The notes: generated by a model from the letters alone, not told the origin. A DNA stretch of 64,000 nucleotides from Treponema vincentii (GCF_010365865.1 NZ_CP048020.1:1922001-1986000); one strand, 5' to 3'; positions 38,161-47,178 are shown, counted from the stretch's first letter. Translations and numbers: made by a program.

Positions 38161-38383
38161 AAAGTTTGGTCAAATACAAATCAAAGAAGAATTAGCTCAG
38201 TTCCGGCCACTCAAAGAAGCAATCCCTAAGCTTTACGCAAAACTCCATCCTGAATGGTACAAACCAAAAAAGACGGAAATTCATATAAGGGGTGATACCG
38301 ATGTCTTAGAGTGATACAAATCACAAGGTAAAGGGTACCAGACAAAAATAAATGCCGTATTGCGTGCTCACGCATTCGGCTAA
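38161..38383 (+). pseudogene. BrnA-type antitoxin remnant with internal stop
   Basis: One frame reads LAQFRPLKEAIPKLYAKL, HPEWYKPKKTEIHIRGDTD, VLE, stop (TGA 38312-38314), YKSQGKGYQTKINAVLRAHA. This is the C-terminal ribbon-helix-helix-like end of BrnA antitoxins, in which the residue at the stop is normally Trp (TGG to TGA). No start codon and no BrnT toxin gene are present, so it is a decayed toxin-antitoxin remnant beside the restriction locus. Confidence 0.7.
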
Positions 38384-38403
38384 TTCAATATTCTTTTACT
38401 TCG

Positions 38404-38433
38404 CTGTCAAAATCTGTAAACCTATGGTATAAT
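38404..38433 (+). promoter_or_regulatory. Probable promoter of the hsd operon
   Basis: CTGTCA (38404-38409) and a perfect TATAAT (38428-38433) are 18 bases apart. Transcription would start near 38440, at the edge of the first leader hairpin. Confidence 0.55.
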
Positions 38434-38437
38434 ACTT

Positions 38438-38575
38438 GGGGATGTCCCAAAAGTTGGTTACTTTCGGAACATCCCCGACGAGTTTAAAATTAAGTCTTTA
38501 TACAGCAACGACTTAATTTTAAACATCGCATCTAAATCTAAGGAAGCTGTCCAAAAACTGAAGTTTTTAGACAGC
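38438..38575 (+). promoter_or_regulatory. Three hairpins in the hsdR leader
   Basis: Hairpin 1: GGGGATGT (38438-38445) with ACATCCCC (38469-38476), the same repeat as 24585-24629. Hairpin 2: GTTTAAAATTAAGTC (38482-38496) with GACTTAATTTTAAAC (38510-38524), inside a CGA...ATCG frame like the modular hairpins elsewhere. Hairpin 3: GCTGTC...AAAACT (38546-38559) with AGTTTTT...GACAGC (38562-38575). The last ends 6 bases before the hsdR ATG, where a ribosome binding site would be expected. Confidence 0.65.
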
Positions 38576-38581
38576 CCCAAT

Positions 38582-41500
38582 ATGAATATGGGAAATTTTA
38601 CTTTTTTACAGACGTATTGGCCGGATTTTGCGAAAACGATGGAATTTGCAGAACATTACGCATATTCCGACCCCGCATCAAGTAAGAATAAATCCGGATT
38701 ATTTGTAGAACTGATGGTACGCGAAATGATGCGTATCGAACATATTCCGGAGCCGATAGATGTAAAAGAAAATAATCATTTTAACCGTACAAGAATCCTC
38801 AAAAATGAGGGGCTTATTCCGTATGATGTAAACCAATGGATTAATCAAGTCCGTATCAAACGGAATACTGCCGCGCATGAAAATGATGCTACCGAGCAAG
38901 ACGCCTTGTTGGTACTCCGTTTTGCCCATCATATTGCCGTGTGGTTTATGCAGACGTATGGCGATAGCTCATTTACTGCACAGCCGTTTATAAACCCTGA
39001 ACCGCCGAAACGTAAAATCAACATAATGCCGCTTGTTCGGAATCAGGAAAAGAAAATTGAAGAACAAAAAATCGAACTTGAACACGCGGCGGCAACCATT
39101 GCCGAACAAGAAGCGTTGATTGCCGAACGCGAGAAAAGACTGCAAGCGCTCGAAGCGGAAATAGAAAAAGAACGGAACGCCCGTGCGACCGTATCGGCGC
39201 TTACCCCGCAAAGCGCTCGATCAAAACAGGAACGGCAAAACACATCCGCTCAAGCACTCGCAAAGACAAAACTGACCGAAGCGGAAACTCGCGCACTTAT
39301 TGACGAACAGCTGAGAAAAGTCGGCTGGGAAGCGGATACGGAAAACCTCCGTTACGCAAAAGGTGTCCGTCCGCAAAAAGGAAGAAAACTGGCGATTGCG
39401 GAATGGCCGGTCGCATCGGGAAAAACAACAACGGCTCATGCAGACTATGCACTTTTTGTCGGCGAACAGCCCATCGGTATTGTAGAAGCAAAACCGTACG
39501 CAAAAAACGTGTATGCAATCATCGATAATCAATGCCGTGAATATGCGCAACACATAACGGTCGAAGATGAAAAATGCTGTTTAGGTATGTGGTACGGGTA
39601 CAAAGTGCCGTTTATCTTTGCAACAAACGGCCGCCCGTATTTAAAGCAAATAGAAACGGAGTCCGGGATTTGGTTTCAGGATTTACGGAATAAAACAAAT
39701 ACGCCGATTGCACTGCACGGATGGTATAGCCCCGAAGACTTACTGGCAAAATTCCGTCAGAATATTGATGAAGCTGATCGCGCACTGGAAAATTTGCCGT
39801 ACGATTTTTTGCGCGACCCTGACGGCTTGAACCTCCGCCATTATCAGCTTTCGGCAGTTGAAGCGGTAGAACACGCCGTGGTAAACGGACAGCGGCAGAT
39901 TTTGCTCGCAATGGCGACCGGCACCGGCAAAACCCGTACCGTCTTGGGCATGGTTTACCGGTTCTTAAAAACCGGTCGTTTCCGCCGCATTCTCTTTTTG
40001 GTAGACCGCACGGCTTTAGGTGAACAAGCGCAAGATGTTTTTAATGATGTAAAACTTGAGGACTTGCAGCCGCTGAATAAAATTTACACTATCAACACCC
40101 TCGATGACATAGACCTTGCGACAGAAACCCGCGTGCAAGTTGCCACCGTGCAGGGAATGATTTCCCGCATCATGAGCGAAGATAAAGACCGCATCCCTTC
40201 TTCAGGAGACTTTGACTGTATCATTATCGATGAAGCGCACCGCGGATATACACTTGACCGCGAGCTGAGCGACGCAGAACTGTTGTACCGCGATCAAAAT
40301 GACTTTATCAGCAAATACAAAAAAGTGATTGAATATTTTGATGCAGTCAGAATAGGGTTGACCGCAACTCCGGCGTTGCACACTACGCAGATTTTTGGAA
40401 ATGCGGTATTTACCTATTCATATCGCGAAGCGGTGATAGACGGGTATCTGGTAGATTACGATGCGCCTTACAGCATCAAAACGGAACTGAATCAACACGG
40501 TATTCATCATCAAAAAGGAGAAAGATTAGCCCGTTACAATCCTGTAACCAAGGAGCTTTTAAATCCGGAAGAGCTTGAAGATGAACTGAATTTTGATGTA
40601 GAAGACTTCAACAAAAAGGTTATTACCCCGTCCTTCAATGAGGCGGTTCTTACCGAGCTTGCACAGCGTATAGATCCCGAAGGTGAAGAAAAGACACTCA
40701 TCTTTGCCGTAAGCGACCGCCATGCGGATGAGATTGTCAAACAGCTACGCGATATATATGCACCGCAAGGCATCACTGCATCGGCAATAGAGAAAATCAC
40801 GTATGCAATCGGTGACAAAGGACGTGTACAGAATGCGATTAAGCGGTTTAAGAATGAGCACTATCCGACCATTGCCGTAACCGTTGATTTGCTTTCTACC
40901 GGAATTGATGTGCCGGGAATTACTAAGATTGTTTTTATGCGCCGCATCAAATCCCGTATTCTGTACGAACAAATGCTGGGGCGTGCAACTCGTCTGTGCC
41001 CCCAAATAAATAAAACCCATTTTGAGATTTATGACGCGGTTGATTTATACAGTTACCTGAACGAAGTTTCTTCAATGAAGCCGACGGTATCAAATCCAAG
41101 CGTTACGTTTGATGAACTCTTAGAGGGATACAAAGCGGTAACAGATAGCGAACATATTGCATACATAAATGATCAGATTATCGCAAAGCTCCAACGCGCA
41201 AAGTTCCGCATGGATCAAAAGCAAATAAACTTTTTTACCGTTACATCGAATTACGACAGTATCGAACATTTTATTGCCGATGTAAAAGAACGGCGAAAGC
41301 ATAGTGAAGAAGCGTGCCGTGATTTGTTTTTAGAAAAACGAAGAGCATTCAATGCATTCAAGGAACAGCGCTCAACCGGCTACTATCTACCGATAAGCGA
41401 CAAGTCGGATGAAGTGCACGAAGTAACACGGGGATATGGAAAAGGACAAGAACCGAAAGACTATCTGGAAAGTTTTTCTCAGTATATAAAAACGAACCGC

Positions 41501-41962
41501 GATAAAATTGAAGCGCTTGACATAATCTGTACTCGTCCTGCCGATCTTACCCTTGCCGGCTTGCGCAGTGTGAGTATGACACTTGATGCAAACGGTTTTA
41601 ATCGAACGCGACTCAATACCGCTATTACGCAGCTGACAAAAGAAGAATGCACTGCGGATATTATCACGCTTATTCGCAGTTATGCTATCGGCAGTCCTCT
41701 TGTGTCGCACGAAGAGCGAATCCGCAACGCCGTTAAAAAACTCTGCAAAGCTCATAATTTTACCGCGAGCGAAAAGAAGTGGATTGACCGCATAGAAAAA
41801 TATCTCATCAACGAATCCGTTTTAAATGTTCAAACCTTTGATGAATTTACCGCATGGCGTACACAAGGCGGCTTTTCAAAAATAAACAAAATTTTTTCAG
41901 GCTCGCTCACTGCAATCGTGCGTGAGTTGAATACCTATCTCTACGAAGACAAAGTGGCATAA
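38582..41962 (+). CDS. hsdR: Type I restriction endonuclease, R subunit
   Basis: HsdR translocates and cuts DNA in the type I complex. The 1126-residue protein has an N-terminal DUF4145-like domain (VNQWINQVRIKRNTAAHEND), a coiled coil (residues about 155-205), a PD-(D/E)xK nuclease core (ADYALFVGEQPIGIVEAKPY, about 287-305), helicase motif I MATGTGKTRT (about 445), motif II IIIDEAHRG (about 548), motif III GLTATPA (about 592), and motifs V-VI STGIDVPGITKIVF to EQMLGRATRLCP (about 770-810). No clear ribosome binding site precedes ATG 38582. hsdM follows after 15 bases. No frameshift or lesion is seen. Confidence 0.95.
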   Translation: MNMGNFTFLQTYWPDFAKTMEFAEHYAYSDPASSKNKSGLFVELMVREMMRIEHIPEPIDVKENNHFNRTRILKNEGLIPYDVNQWINQVRIKRNTAAHENDATEQDALLVLRFAHHIAVWFMQTYGDSSFTAQPFINPEPPKRKINIMPLVRNQEKKIEEQKIELEHAAATIAEQEALIAEREKRLQALEAEIEKERNARATVSALTPQSARSKQERQNTSAQALAKTKLTEAETRALIDEQLRKVGWEADTENLRYAKGVRPQKGRKLAIAEWPVASGKTTTAHADYALFVGEQPIGIVEAKPYAKNVYAIIDNQCREYAQHITVEDEKCCLGMWYGYKVPFIFATNGRPYLKQIETESGIWFQDLRNKTNTPIALHGWYSPEDLLAKFRQNIDEADRALENLPYDFLRDPDGLNLRHYQLSAVEAVEHAVVNGQRQILLAMATGTGKTRTVLGMVYRFLKTGRFRRILFLVDRTALGEQAQDVFNDVKLEDLQPLNKIYTINTLDDIDLATETRVQVATVQGMISRIMSEDKDRIPSSGDFDCIIIDEAHRGYTLDRELSDAELLYRDQNDFISKYKKVIEYFDAVRIGLTATPALHTTQIFGNAVFTYSYREAVIDGYLVDYDAPYSIKTELNQHGIHHQKGERLARYNPVTKELLNPEELEDELNFDVEDFNKKVITPSFNEAVLTELAQRIDPEGEEKTLIFAVSDRHADEIVKQLRDIYAPQGITASAIEKITYAIGDKGRVQNAIKRFKNEHYPTIAVTVDLLSTGIDVPGITKIVFMRRIKSRILYEQMLGRATRLCPQINKTHFEIYDAVDLYSYLNEVSSMKPTVSNPSVTFDELLEGYKAVTDSEHIAYINDQIIAKLQRAKFRMDQKQINFFTVTSNYDSIEHFIADVKERRKHSEEACRDLFLEKRRAFNAFKEQRSTGYYLPISDKSDEVHEVTRGYGKGQEPKDYLESFSQYIKTNRDKIEALDIICTRPADLTLAGLRSVSMTLDANGFNRTRLNTAITQLTKEECTADIITLIRSYAIGSPLVSHEERIRNAVKKLCKAHNFTASEKKWIDRIEKYLINESVLNVQTFDEFTAWRTQGGFSKINKIFSGSLTAIVRELNTYLYEDKVA

Positions 41963-41977
41963 TACGGAGCATACAGC

Positions 41978-43408
41978 ATGACAAATCAAGAAATCGTTTC
42001 AAAACTGTGGAATTTATGCAATATTTTGCGGGATGATGGGATCACCTATCATCAGTATGTTACGGAACTTACCTATATCCTTTTTTTAAAAATGGCAAAG
42101 GAGACAAAAACGGAAAACACTTTGCCGGAAAACTACCGCTGGGATACACTTGTTTCTTACAGCGGCATTGCATTAAAGAAGTTCTACAAAGAACTGCTGA
42201 CATATCTCGGTGAAAACACAAAGGGACGTGTGCGCGAGATTTATCAGGGGGCTAGTTCCAATATCGACGAGCCGAAAAACCTTGAAAAAATTATTAAGTC
42301 TATCGATGAACTGGACTGGTATTCCGCAAAAGAGGAAGGTCTCGGCAATCTTTATGAAGGGCTGCTCGAAAAAAATGCGAACGAAAAGAAAAGCGGAGCG
42401 GGACAATATTTTACTCCGCGTGTTTTAATTGATATGATGACACGCCTTACCGCGCCGCAAGTAGGAGAACGCTGCAACGACCCTGCGTGCGGAACATTCG
42501 GGTTTATGATTAGCGCCGACCGATATGTAAAAAGTCTTACCGACGACTACTGCGACTTGAACGAAAAGGATGCTGCATTCCAAGTAAAAGAAGCGTTTAC
42601 CGGCGGTGAACTAGTACACGAAACACACCGTTTAGCGTTGATGAACGCCATGCTCCACAATATTGAAGGGAAAATTGTATACGGCGACACATTGAGCGAA
42701 AGCGGTAAGGCAATGACCGGCTACGACGTAGTACTGACGAACCCACCGTTTGGAACAAAGAAAGGCGGCGAGCGTGCAACCCGCGATGATTTTACCTATA
42801 CCACCAGCAACAAGCAGCTGAATTTTTTGCAGCATATTTACCGCTCGCTCAAGACAACCGGCACCGCCCGCGCTGCCGTTGTATTGCCGGACAATGTACT
42901 TTTTGAAGACAATACCGGTCAGAAAATTCGCCGGGATTTAATGAATAAATGTAATCTTCATACAATTCTTCGGTTGCCGACCGGTATTTTTTATGCGCAG
43001 GGCGTAAAGACGAATATACTCTTTTTTACACGCGGAAAAAGTAATGAAGATAACACAAAAGCCGTATGGGTGTATGATTTACGCAGCAATATGCGTTCAT
43101 TCGGAAAAACAAATCCGTTAAAAAAAGAAGACTTTGCCGAATTTGAAGCGCTCTACTGTGCAGGACATTTTGAAGACCGTAAAGAAACATGGTCGCCCGA
43201 AAATCCGAATGGAAGATGGCGTAAGTTTCCAATCGAAGAAATCTTGAAAGATGAAAAGACCAGCCTCGATTTAAAATGGATTAAAGACGACACCGGTGCC
43301 GTAGACTGTTCGCTTGCAGAACTGATGCAAACCATTCAAGAGAAAAGCGCAAATATTGCCGCAGCTGTTACCGAACTTTCCAAACTGATTGAAGGTATTG
43401 AAGAATGA
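41978..43408 (+). CDS. hsdM: Type I DNA methyltransferase, M subunit
   Basis: HsdM methylates adenine N6 using S-adenosylmethionine and is needed for both modification and restriction. The 476-residue protein has an N-terminal helical domain, the region GAGQYFTPRVLIDMMTRL, AdoMet motif I NDPACGTFGFMIS (about residue 168) and catalytic motif IV VLTNPPFGTKKG (about residue 257). ATG 41978 follows GGAGCATACAGC. The last bases overlap the Fic start (ATGA), so Fic is translated from the same message. Confidence 0.95.
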   Translation: MTNQEIVSKLWNLCNILRDDGITYHQYVTELTYILFLKMAKETKTENTLPENYRWDTLVSYSGIALKKFYKELLTYLGENTKGRVREIYQGASSNIDEPKNLEKIIKSIDELDWYSAKEEGLGNLYEGLLEKNANEKKSGAGQYFTPRVLIDMMTRLTAPQVGERCNDPACGTFGFMISADRYVKSLTDDYCDLNEKDAAFQVKEAFTGGELVHETHRLALMNAMLHNIEGKIVYGDTLSESGKAMTGYDVVLTNPPFGTKKGGERATRDDFTYTTSNKQLNFLQHIYRSLKTTGTARAAVVLPDNVLFEDNTGQKIRRDLMNKCNLHTILRLPTGIFYAQGVKTNILFFTRGKSNEDNTKAVWVYDLRSNMRSFGKTNPLKKEDFAEFEALYCAGHFEDRKETWSPENPNGRWRKFPIEEILKDEKTSLDLKWIKDDTGAVDCSLAELMQTIQEKSANIAAAVTELSKLIEGIEE

Positions 43409-44220
43409 TGCATAAAAGCGGACAGCAGAACTTCAGTCAACTTTCGGAAGTTATCGATGAGTACAATAGACTGCACATTGCTCAACAGCTTGATTACGAT
43501 AAGTTCTATTTATATTCGATTATCACGCATTCAACGGCAATAGAAGGTTCTACCGTCACGGAAATTGAAAATCAGCTTCTCTTTGACGAAGGGATAAGTG
43601 CAAATAAACCGATTCATGAACAGCTTATGAACCTTGACTTAAAAGCCGCGTATGAAAGAAGTTTTGAATTTGCAAAAGAGCACACCCAAATGACACCGGA
43701 AATCCTCTGTGAACTTTCGTCTCTCGTAATGAAAAACACCGGCACTGTGTACAATACAATCGGAGGAACATTTTCTTCTGCAAAAGGAGAACTGAGACTT
43801 TTAAATGTCAGTGCGGGACGGGGCGGAAAGAGTTATATGGCATGGCAGAAGATTCCGCAAAAACTGGAAGAATTTTGTGCTTGGTTCAATTCGGAAAGAA
43901 AAAATATTGCGCAAAAACGAATAGAAGAACAATACGCTTTTAGTTTTCTCTCACATTATAAACTTGTTTATATGCATCCTTGGGCGGATGGAAATGGCCG
44001 GATGAGTCGGCTTTTAATGAATTTTATCCAATATGAGGCGGGAATAGTACCTGCAATAATTAAAAAAGAAAACAGGGCGGAATATATTCAAAGTCTTGCT
44101 TCTTCGCAAGAAAAAGATGATGCGTCAGATTTCTTACAGTTTATGTTTTCACACCATATATGGAATTTGAACGAACAAATAGAAGAATATAAAACCTCTC
44201 TCGAAATGAGCGGAAACTGA
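43405..44220 (+). CDS. Fic-domain protein within the hsd operon
   Basis: A 271-residue Fic protein. The active-site motif is HPWADGNGRMSR (about residues 191-202), matching HPFxDGNGRxxR with Phe replaced by Trp; such enzymes usually transfer AMP to a target protein. An N-terminal (S/T)xxxE(G/N) inhibitory motif is seen as STAIEG (residues 43-48), which marks a self-inhibited class II Fic enzyme. The C-terminal part (NRAEYIQSLASSQ) is usual for the family. It overlaps hsdM by 4 bases and is followed by hsdS after 27 bases. Its target is unknown; it could modify a subunit of the restriction complex or act as an abortive effector (inference). Confidence 0.88.
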   Translation: MMHKSGQQNFSQLSEVIDEYNRLHIAQQLDYDKFYLYSIITHSTAIEGSTVTEIENQLLFDEGISANKPIHEQLMNLDLKAAYERSFEFAKEHTQMTPEILCELSSLVMKNTGTVYNTIGGTFSSAKGELRLLNVSAGRGGKSYMAWQKIPQKLEEFCAWFNSERKNIAQKRIEEQYAFSFLSHYKLVYMHPWADGNGRMSRLLMNFIQYEAGIVPAIIKKENRAEYIQSLASSQEKDDASDFLQFMFSHHIWNLNEQIEEYKTSLEMSGN

Positions 44221-44247
44221 TAAAGGCTGTTATTGGGAGACCATAAA

Positions 44248-45864
44248 GTGAACACAAATGCATTACGTCAAAAAATATTAGACCTCGCTATCCACGGAAA
44301 GCTGGTGAAGCAAGACCCCGCAGACGAACCTGCATCCGTGATGCTGGAAAAACTCCGCGCGGAAAAAGAAGCAAAGATTGCCGCCGGAGAGATAAAACGC
44401 AACAAGAATGATTCGTATATCTTTAAATATACCGGCACATCTGGTAAAAGCAAAACTGATGACAATCCTGAGGGATTGGAACATAACAGGCACTATGAGA
44501 AGTTCGCAGACGGCAGGGTGAAGGATATCGAGGATGAAATCCCGTTTGCCGTGCCGGAGGGTTGGGCGTGGTGTAGACTGGGGGAGATTGGTGTTTGGCG
44601 CGCAGGAAGTACGCCAAATCGGAAAAACATTGCTTTTTATAAAAATGGGACTATTCCATGGCTATTAACAGGTGATTTAAATGATGGGATTATTACAGAT
44701 ATCCCTAATAAAATTACAGAAGAAGCGTATTGTCAAACCTCGTTAAAACTAAATCCAACAAATTCTATTTGTATTGCTATGTACGGAGCAACAATCGGAA
44801 AACTTGGAATATTATCAACTCCGACTACGACAAATCAAGCTTGTTGTGTTTGCAGTGATTTTAAGGGGATATCAAATAAATATTTATTTTATTTCTTACT
44901 ACAACACAGGGAAAAATTTGTACTACTTGGTTTTGGTGGAGCACAACCAAATATCTCTAAAGAAAAAATTATAGCTACTTTTATCCCTCTTCCACCTTTA
45001 TCGGAGCAGCACCGCATCGTTACAGCAATCGAAGCAATCTTTGCACAGATAGATATCCTGGAACAAAACAAAGCCGATCTGCAAACAGCTGTCAAACAGG
45101 CAAAAAGTAAAATCCTCGACTTAGCTATTCACGGGAAGCTTGTTCCGCAAGACCCTGCCGATGAACCTGCAAGCGTGATGCTGGAAAGACTGCGTGCGGA
45201 AAAAGAGGCTAAAATCGCAGCCGGAGAAATGAAACGCGGCAAGAATGATTCGTATATCTATAGGAAGCCTACTGATAATTGTTATTATGAGAAGTTTGAC
45301 GGGAAAAGTGATGTTTGTATTGATAATGAGATTCCTTTTGAACTACCGGCAAACTGGCAATGGCAAAGGGGTAAAGAGATATTCTGTCCCATGACTACTA
45401 AAATTCCGTCTGGACATAATTTTAGATATATTGATATTGATGCTATTGATAATAAGACTCATCGAATTAGATGTTCTAAGCTTATAGAGGTGTCAAAAGC
45501 TCCCAGTCGTGCCTCAAGAGAAGTTCAAAACGGAGATATATTGTTCTCTTTAGTTCGCCCCTATTTAAAAAATATTGCACTTGTACTAGAAAATTATTCA
45601 GATTGTATTGCATCGACAGGATTTTATGTTTGCCGTCCAAATAAGACGTTGATATCAAAGTACGCTTTTTATATGATGACATCTCAATATGTAGTAAACG
45701 GTCTGAATAAATTTATGAAAGGTGATAATTCACCTTCAATTACTGGAGATAATATTATAAAATGGCTTTATCCTCTTCCTCCAATTTCAGAGCAAAAAAG
45801 AATTGTTACTAGAATTGGAGAAATATTTAATGTTTTAGACGATATTCAAAGAGATCTCATCTAA
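44248..45864 (+). CDS. hsdS: Type I specificity subunit HsdS (expressed copy)
   Basis: HsdS recognises the two halves of the DNA target through two target recognition domains (TRDs). The 538-residue protein starts with a conserved helix (LRQKILDLAIHGKLVKQDPA) that is repeated almost exactly in the centre (KSKILDLAIHGKLVPQDPA, about residue 288). TRD1 spans about residues 115-250 and TRD2 about 350-520; each ends with PLPPLSEQ or PLPPISEQ. GTG 44248 is preceded by GGGAGA; an upstream TTG at 44233 is less likely. It is the full-length, operon-linked copy, and shares inverted repeats with the reversed copy at 49856-51202. Confidence 0.92.
   Translation: MNTNALRQKILDLAIHGKLVKQDPADEPASVMLEKLRAEKEAKIAAGEIKRNKNDSYIFKYTGTSGKSKTDDNPEGLEHNRHYEKFADGRVKDIEDEIPFAVPEGWAWCRLGEIGVWRAGSTPNRKNIAFYKNGTIPWLLTGDLNDGIITDIPNKITEEAYCQTSLKLNPTNSICIAMYGATIGKLGILSTPTTTNQACCVCSDFKGISNKYLFYFLLQHREKFVLLGFGGAQPNISKEKIIATFIPLPPLSEQHRIVTAIEAIFAQIDILEQNKADLQTAVKQAKSKILDLAIHGKLVPQDPADEPASVMLERLRAEKEAKIAAGEMKRGKNDSYIYRKPTDNCYYEKFDGKSDVCIDNEIPFELPANWQWQRGKEIFCPMTTKIPSGHNFRYIDIDAIDNKTHRIRCSKLIEVSKAPSRASREVQNGDILFSLVRPYLKNIALVLENYSDCIASTGFYVCRPNKTLISKYAFYMMTSQYVVNGLNKFMKGDNSPSITGDNIIKWLYPLPPISEQKRIVTRIGEIFNVLDDIQRDLI
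44483..44589 (+). repeat. Inverted repeat 1, left copy (start of TRD1)
   Basis: These 107 bases match the reverse complement of 51092-51198 with about eight differences (about 93% identity). They encode the linker and first residues of TRD1 (KFADGRVKDIEDEIPFAVPE). Recombination here would exchange everything downstream between the two hsdS genes. Confidence 0.9.
45004..45280 (+). repeat. Inverted repeat 2, left copy (central conserved region)
   Basis: These 277 bases match the reverse complement of 50461-50737, which has exactly the same length, at high identity (near 90% by eye). They encode the central helix and linker of HsdS up to SYIYRKPTDN. Recombination here would exchange only TRD2 and the C-terminus. 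Confidence 0.9.
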
Positions 45865-46130
45865 TTTTTTCATTAATGTATTGATAGTTCTACATATTTT
45901 GACCTGTTCATTTAACGGTGGAATTGGAATAAGAGTTTCTGCAATAAATTCTTTTCCAATTCTCTGTTTTCCTACAGCACCGGTAAAATTATTGATTCCT
46001 TCCTTTATGAAAATATCTGTTTTTATAAACCAAAATACATATTCATTGAAAATATATTTATTGTTTGTTCGTAATATATGTAATTCTGTTGTTCAAGCCC
46101 CATATTTATTCTTTCGGCATATTTTTAATA
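45835..46130 (-). pseudogene. hsdS 3'-terminal fragment (silent scrap 1)
   Basis: On the minus strand the sequence reads FIKTDIFIKEGINNFTGAVG, KQRIGKEFIAETLIPIPPLN, EQ, and on to a stop at 45835-45837. This is the end of an HsdS TRD with its IPIPPLNEQ boundary and C-terminal helix. Further upstream the frame is interrupted. It overlaps the 3' end of the intact hsdS by about 30 bases on the opposite strand. It contains a TRD end not present in either longer hsdS gene. Confidence 0.7.
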
Positions 46131-46213
46131 ATAACAAGAACTCACACTGCAAGTATACTTTCCATATAAGCGAGAAATCGCAAATCTTGTTTGTTTGGAG
46201 GTCGCTATGGAAA
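46119..46213 (+). repeat. 95-bp direct repeat, copy 1 (upstream of recombinase remnant)
   Basis: Matches 47245-47339 with four differences and an exact offset of 1126 bases. It contains the hairpin GCGAGAAATCGC, the TTTGGAGG ribosome binding site and the start ATGGAAA of the recombinase. Its minus strand encodes an HsdS-like CYY-KYA linker, so the repeat spans the junction between an hsdS tail and the recombinase gene. Confidence 0.85.
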
Positions 46214-46305
46214 TTAACAAGTATTTACGTTTATTCACAAAGAGCAGCTACAGGAGTTCGTGTCAGCAAATTTATTCAGATAAAAGTTGATACGGTCACT
46301 GTGTA
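46207..46305 (+). pseudogene. Deleted copy of the tyrosine recombinase
   Basis: ATGGAAATTAACAAGTATTT matches the intact recombinase from its start and then at about 47526 (INKYLQF), and CAGCTACAGGAGTTCGTGTC matches about 47699 (ATGARVSELIQIKV). The intervening parts are deleted and the frame is lost. It is a remnant of a second recombinase gene created by tandem duplication. Confidence 0.75.
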
Positions 46306-46354
46306 ACGAGATCAACAAAATATAATAAGTATGTCATAATTTTTACTGGTCTTT

Positions 46355-46762
46355 TTACACAGCAACAATGCATGGCTCATTGTAATCCGGAATGAGTGAA
46401 TCATGTGTAATAAAGGTCAATTTGTCAATTTTTGCTTGTGAAAGTAGAAGTTTATCAAACGGATCATGATGTTCCGGCGTATGTATAGGACGCTGCAGCG
46501 TATCGACTGCAAGAATATGCCTCCGTTCTATTGGATATTCTACAAATCCCTGACTTTCACACAATTCTATAAATCTTTTAGGTGACAGGCTCATCTGTTC
46601 CGGCTTGCGTGAATGTTTTATACTGATTTCCCATACAGACACAAGAGAAAAATAAATTTCATTTTCCTCGTTTTCTATAATGGCACGTGCTTTTACTGAA
46701 AGCTGATCATCTCCTGTTAAAAACCAAATCAAAATGTGTGTATCGCAAAGAATTTTCATCAT
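46355..46762 (-). CDS. PIN-domain toxin (VapC-like)
   Basis: A 135-residue PIN-domain ribonuclease, the toxin of a VapBC-type pair. Acidic active-site residues are seen in KILCDTHILIWFL (Asp7), SVWEISIK (Glu) and HHDPFDKLLLSQA (Asp), with a final Thr/His-Asp turn (TFITHDSLI). This arrangement resembles the Sll0205-type PIN subgroup. The start overlaps the antitoxin stop (ATGA). The pair lies between the two hsdS genes, within the putative invertible segment. Confidence 0.85.
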   Translation of the reverse strand: MMKILCDTHILIWFLTGDDQLSVKARAIIENEENEIYFSLVSVWEISIKHSRKPEQMSLSPKRFIELCESQGFVEYPIERRHILAVDTLQRPIHTPEHHDPFDKLLLSQAKIDKLTFITHDSLIPDYNEPCIVAV

Positions 46763-46998
46763 ACAGCTCCAAAAAGTTTTGCAATCTCGCCATTATCTTC
46801 ATCAAAATTCCTCGGATACGAAAATTCACCTTTTGCAATACCAAAACAGCGTTTTACTGTTTTAATCTGCGAATGAACAGGTTCAACAACCTTTGTATTT
46901 TTTAAATTATCTGCAATCATAAAAAGAAGTTGAATTTTCTGTTCATAAGGCATTTCTAAAACCTGAGTTTCTATTTGCGCATACTGTTCATAGGACAT
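46759..46998 (-). CDS. Antitoxin partner of the PIN toxin
   Basis: A 79-residue protein (MSYEQYAQIETQVLEMPYEQ at the N-terminus, KRCFGIAKGEFSYPRNFD in the second half) just upstream of and overlapping the PIN gene. Such short proteins with 'xIxxxxxxLPxxxxxxxxxF' helices and a C-terminal toxin-binding tail are typical of antitoxins paired with this PIN subgroup. GGAGG lies 8 bases before ATG 46998; the frame extends two codons further without a good start. Confidence 0.75.
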   Translation of the reverse strand: MSYEQYAQIETQVLEMPYEQKIQLLFMIADNLKNTKVVEPVHSQIKTVKRCFGIAKGEFSYPRNFDEDNGEIAKLFGAV

Positions 46999-47178
46999 TT
47001 GCAAACCTCCGCTTAATTCATTATAACATAAGTATTTATTTTTATGCTAGCTTATTGTTTACTCGTAAAGATGGTCACTAGCTGATGCTTTACTCCGCTC
47101 TGCACCGGAACAAAGGAAATTAAAGCTCGCTTCTAATCACCTTATAAGTGCTGCAATATCCGATTTGTCAAGAGAAAA

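Noticed and set aside
45881..46306. Plus-strand frame of 141 residues after hsdS
   Set aside because: It is the antisense of the hsdS scrap, and later runs through the recombinase remnant in mixed frames. Not an independent gene.
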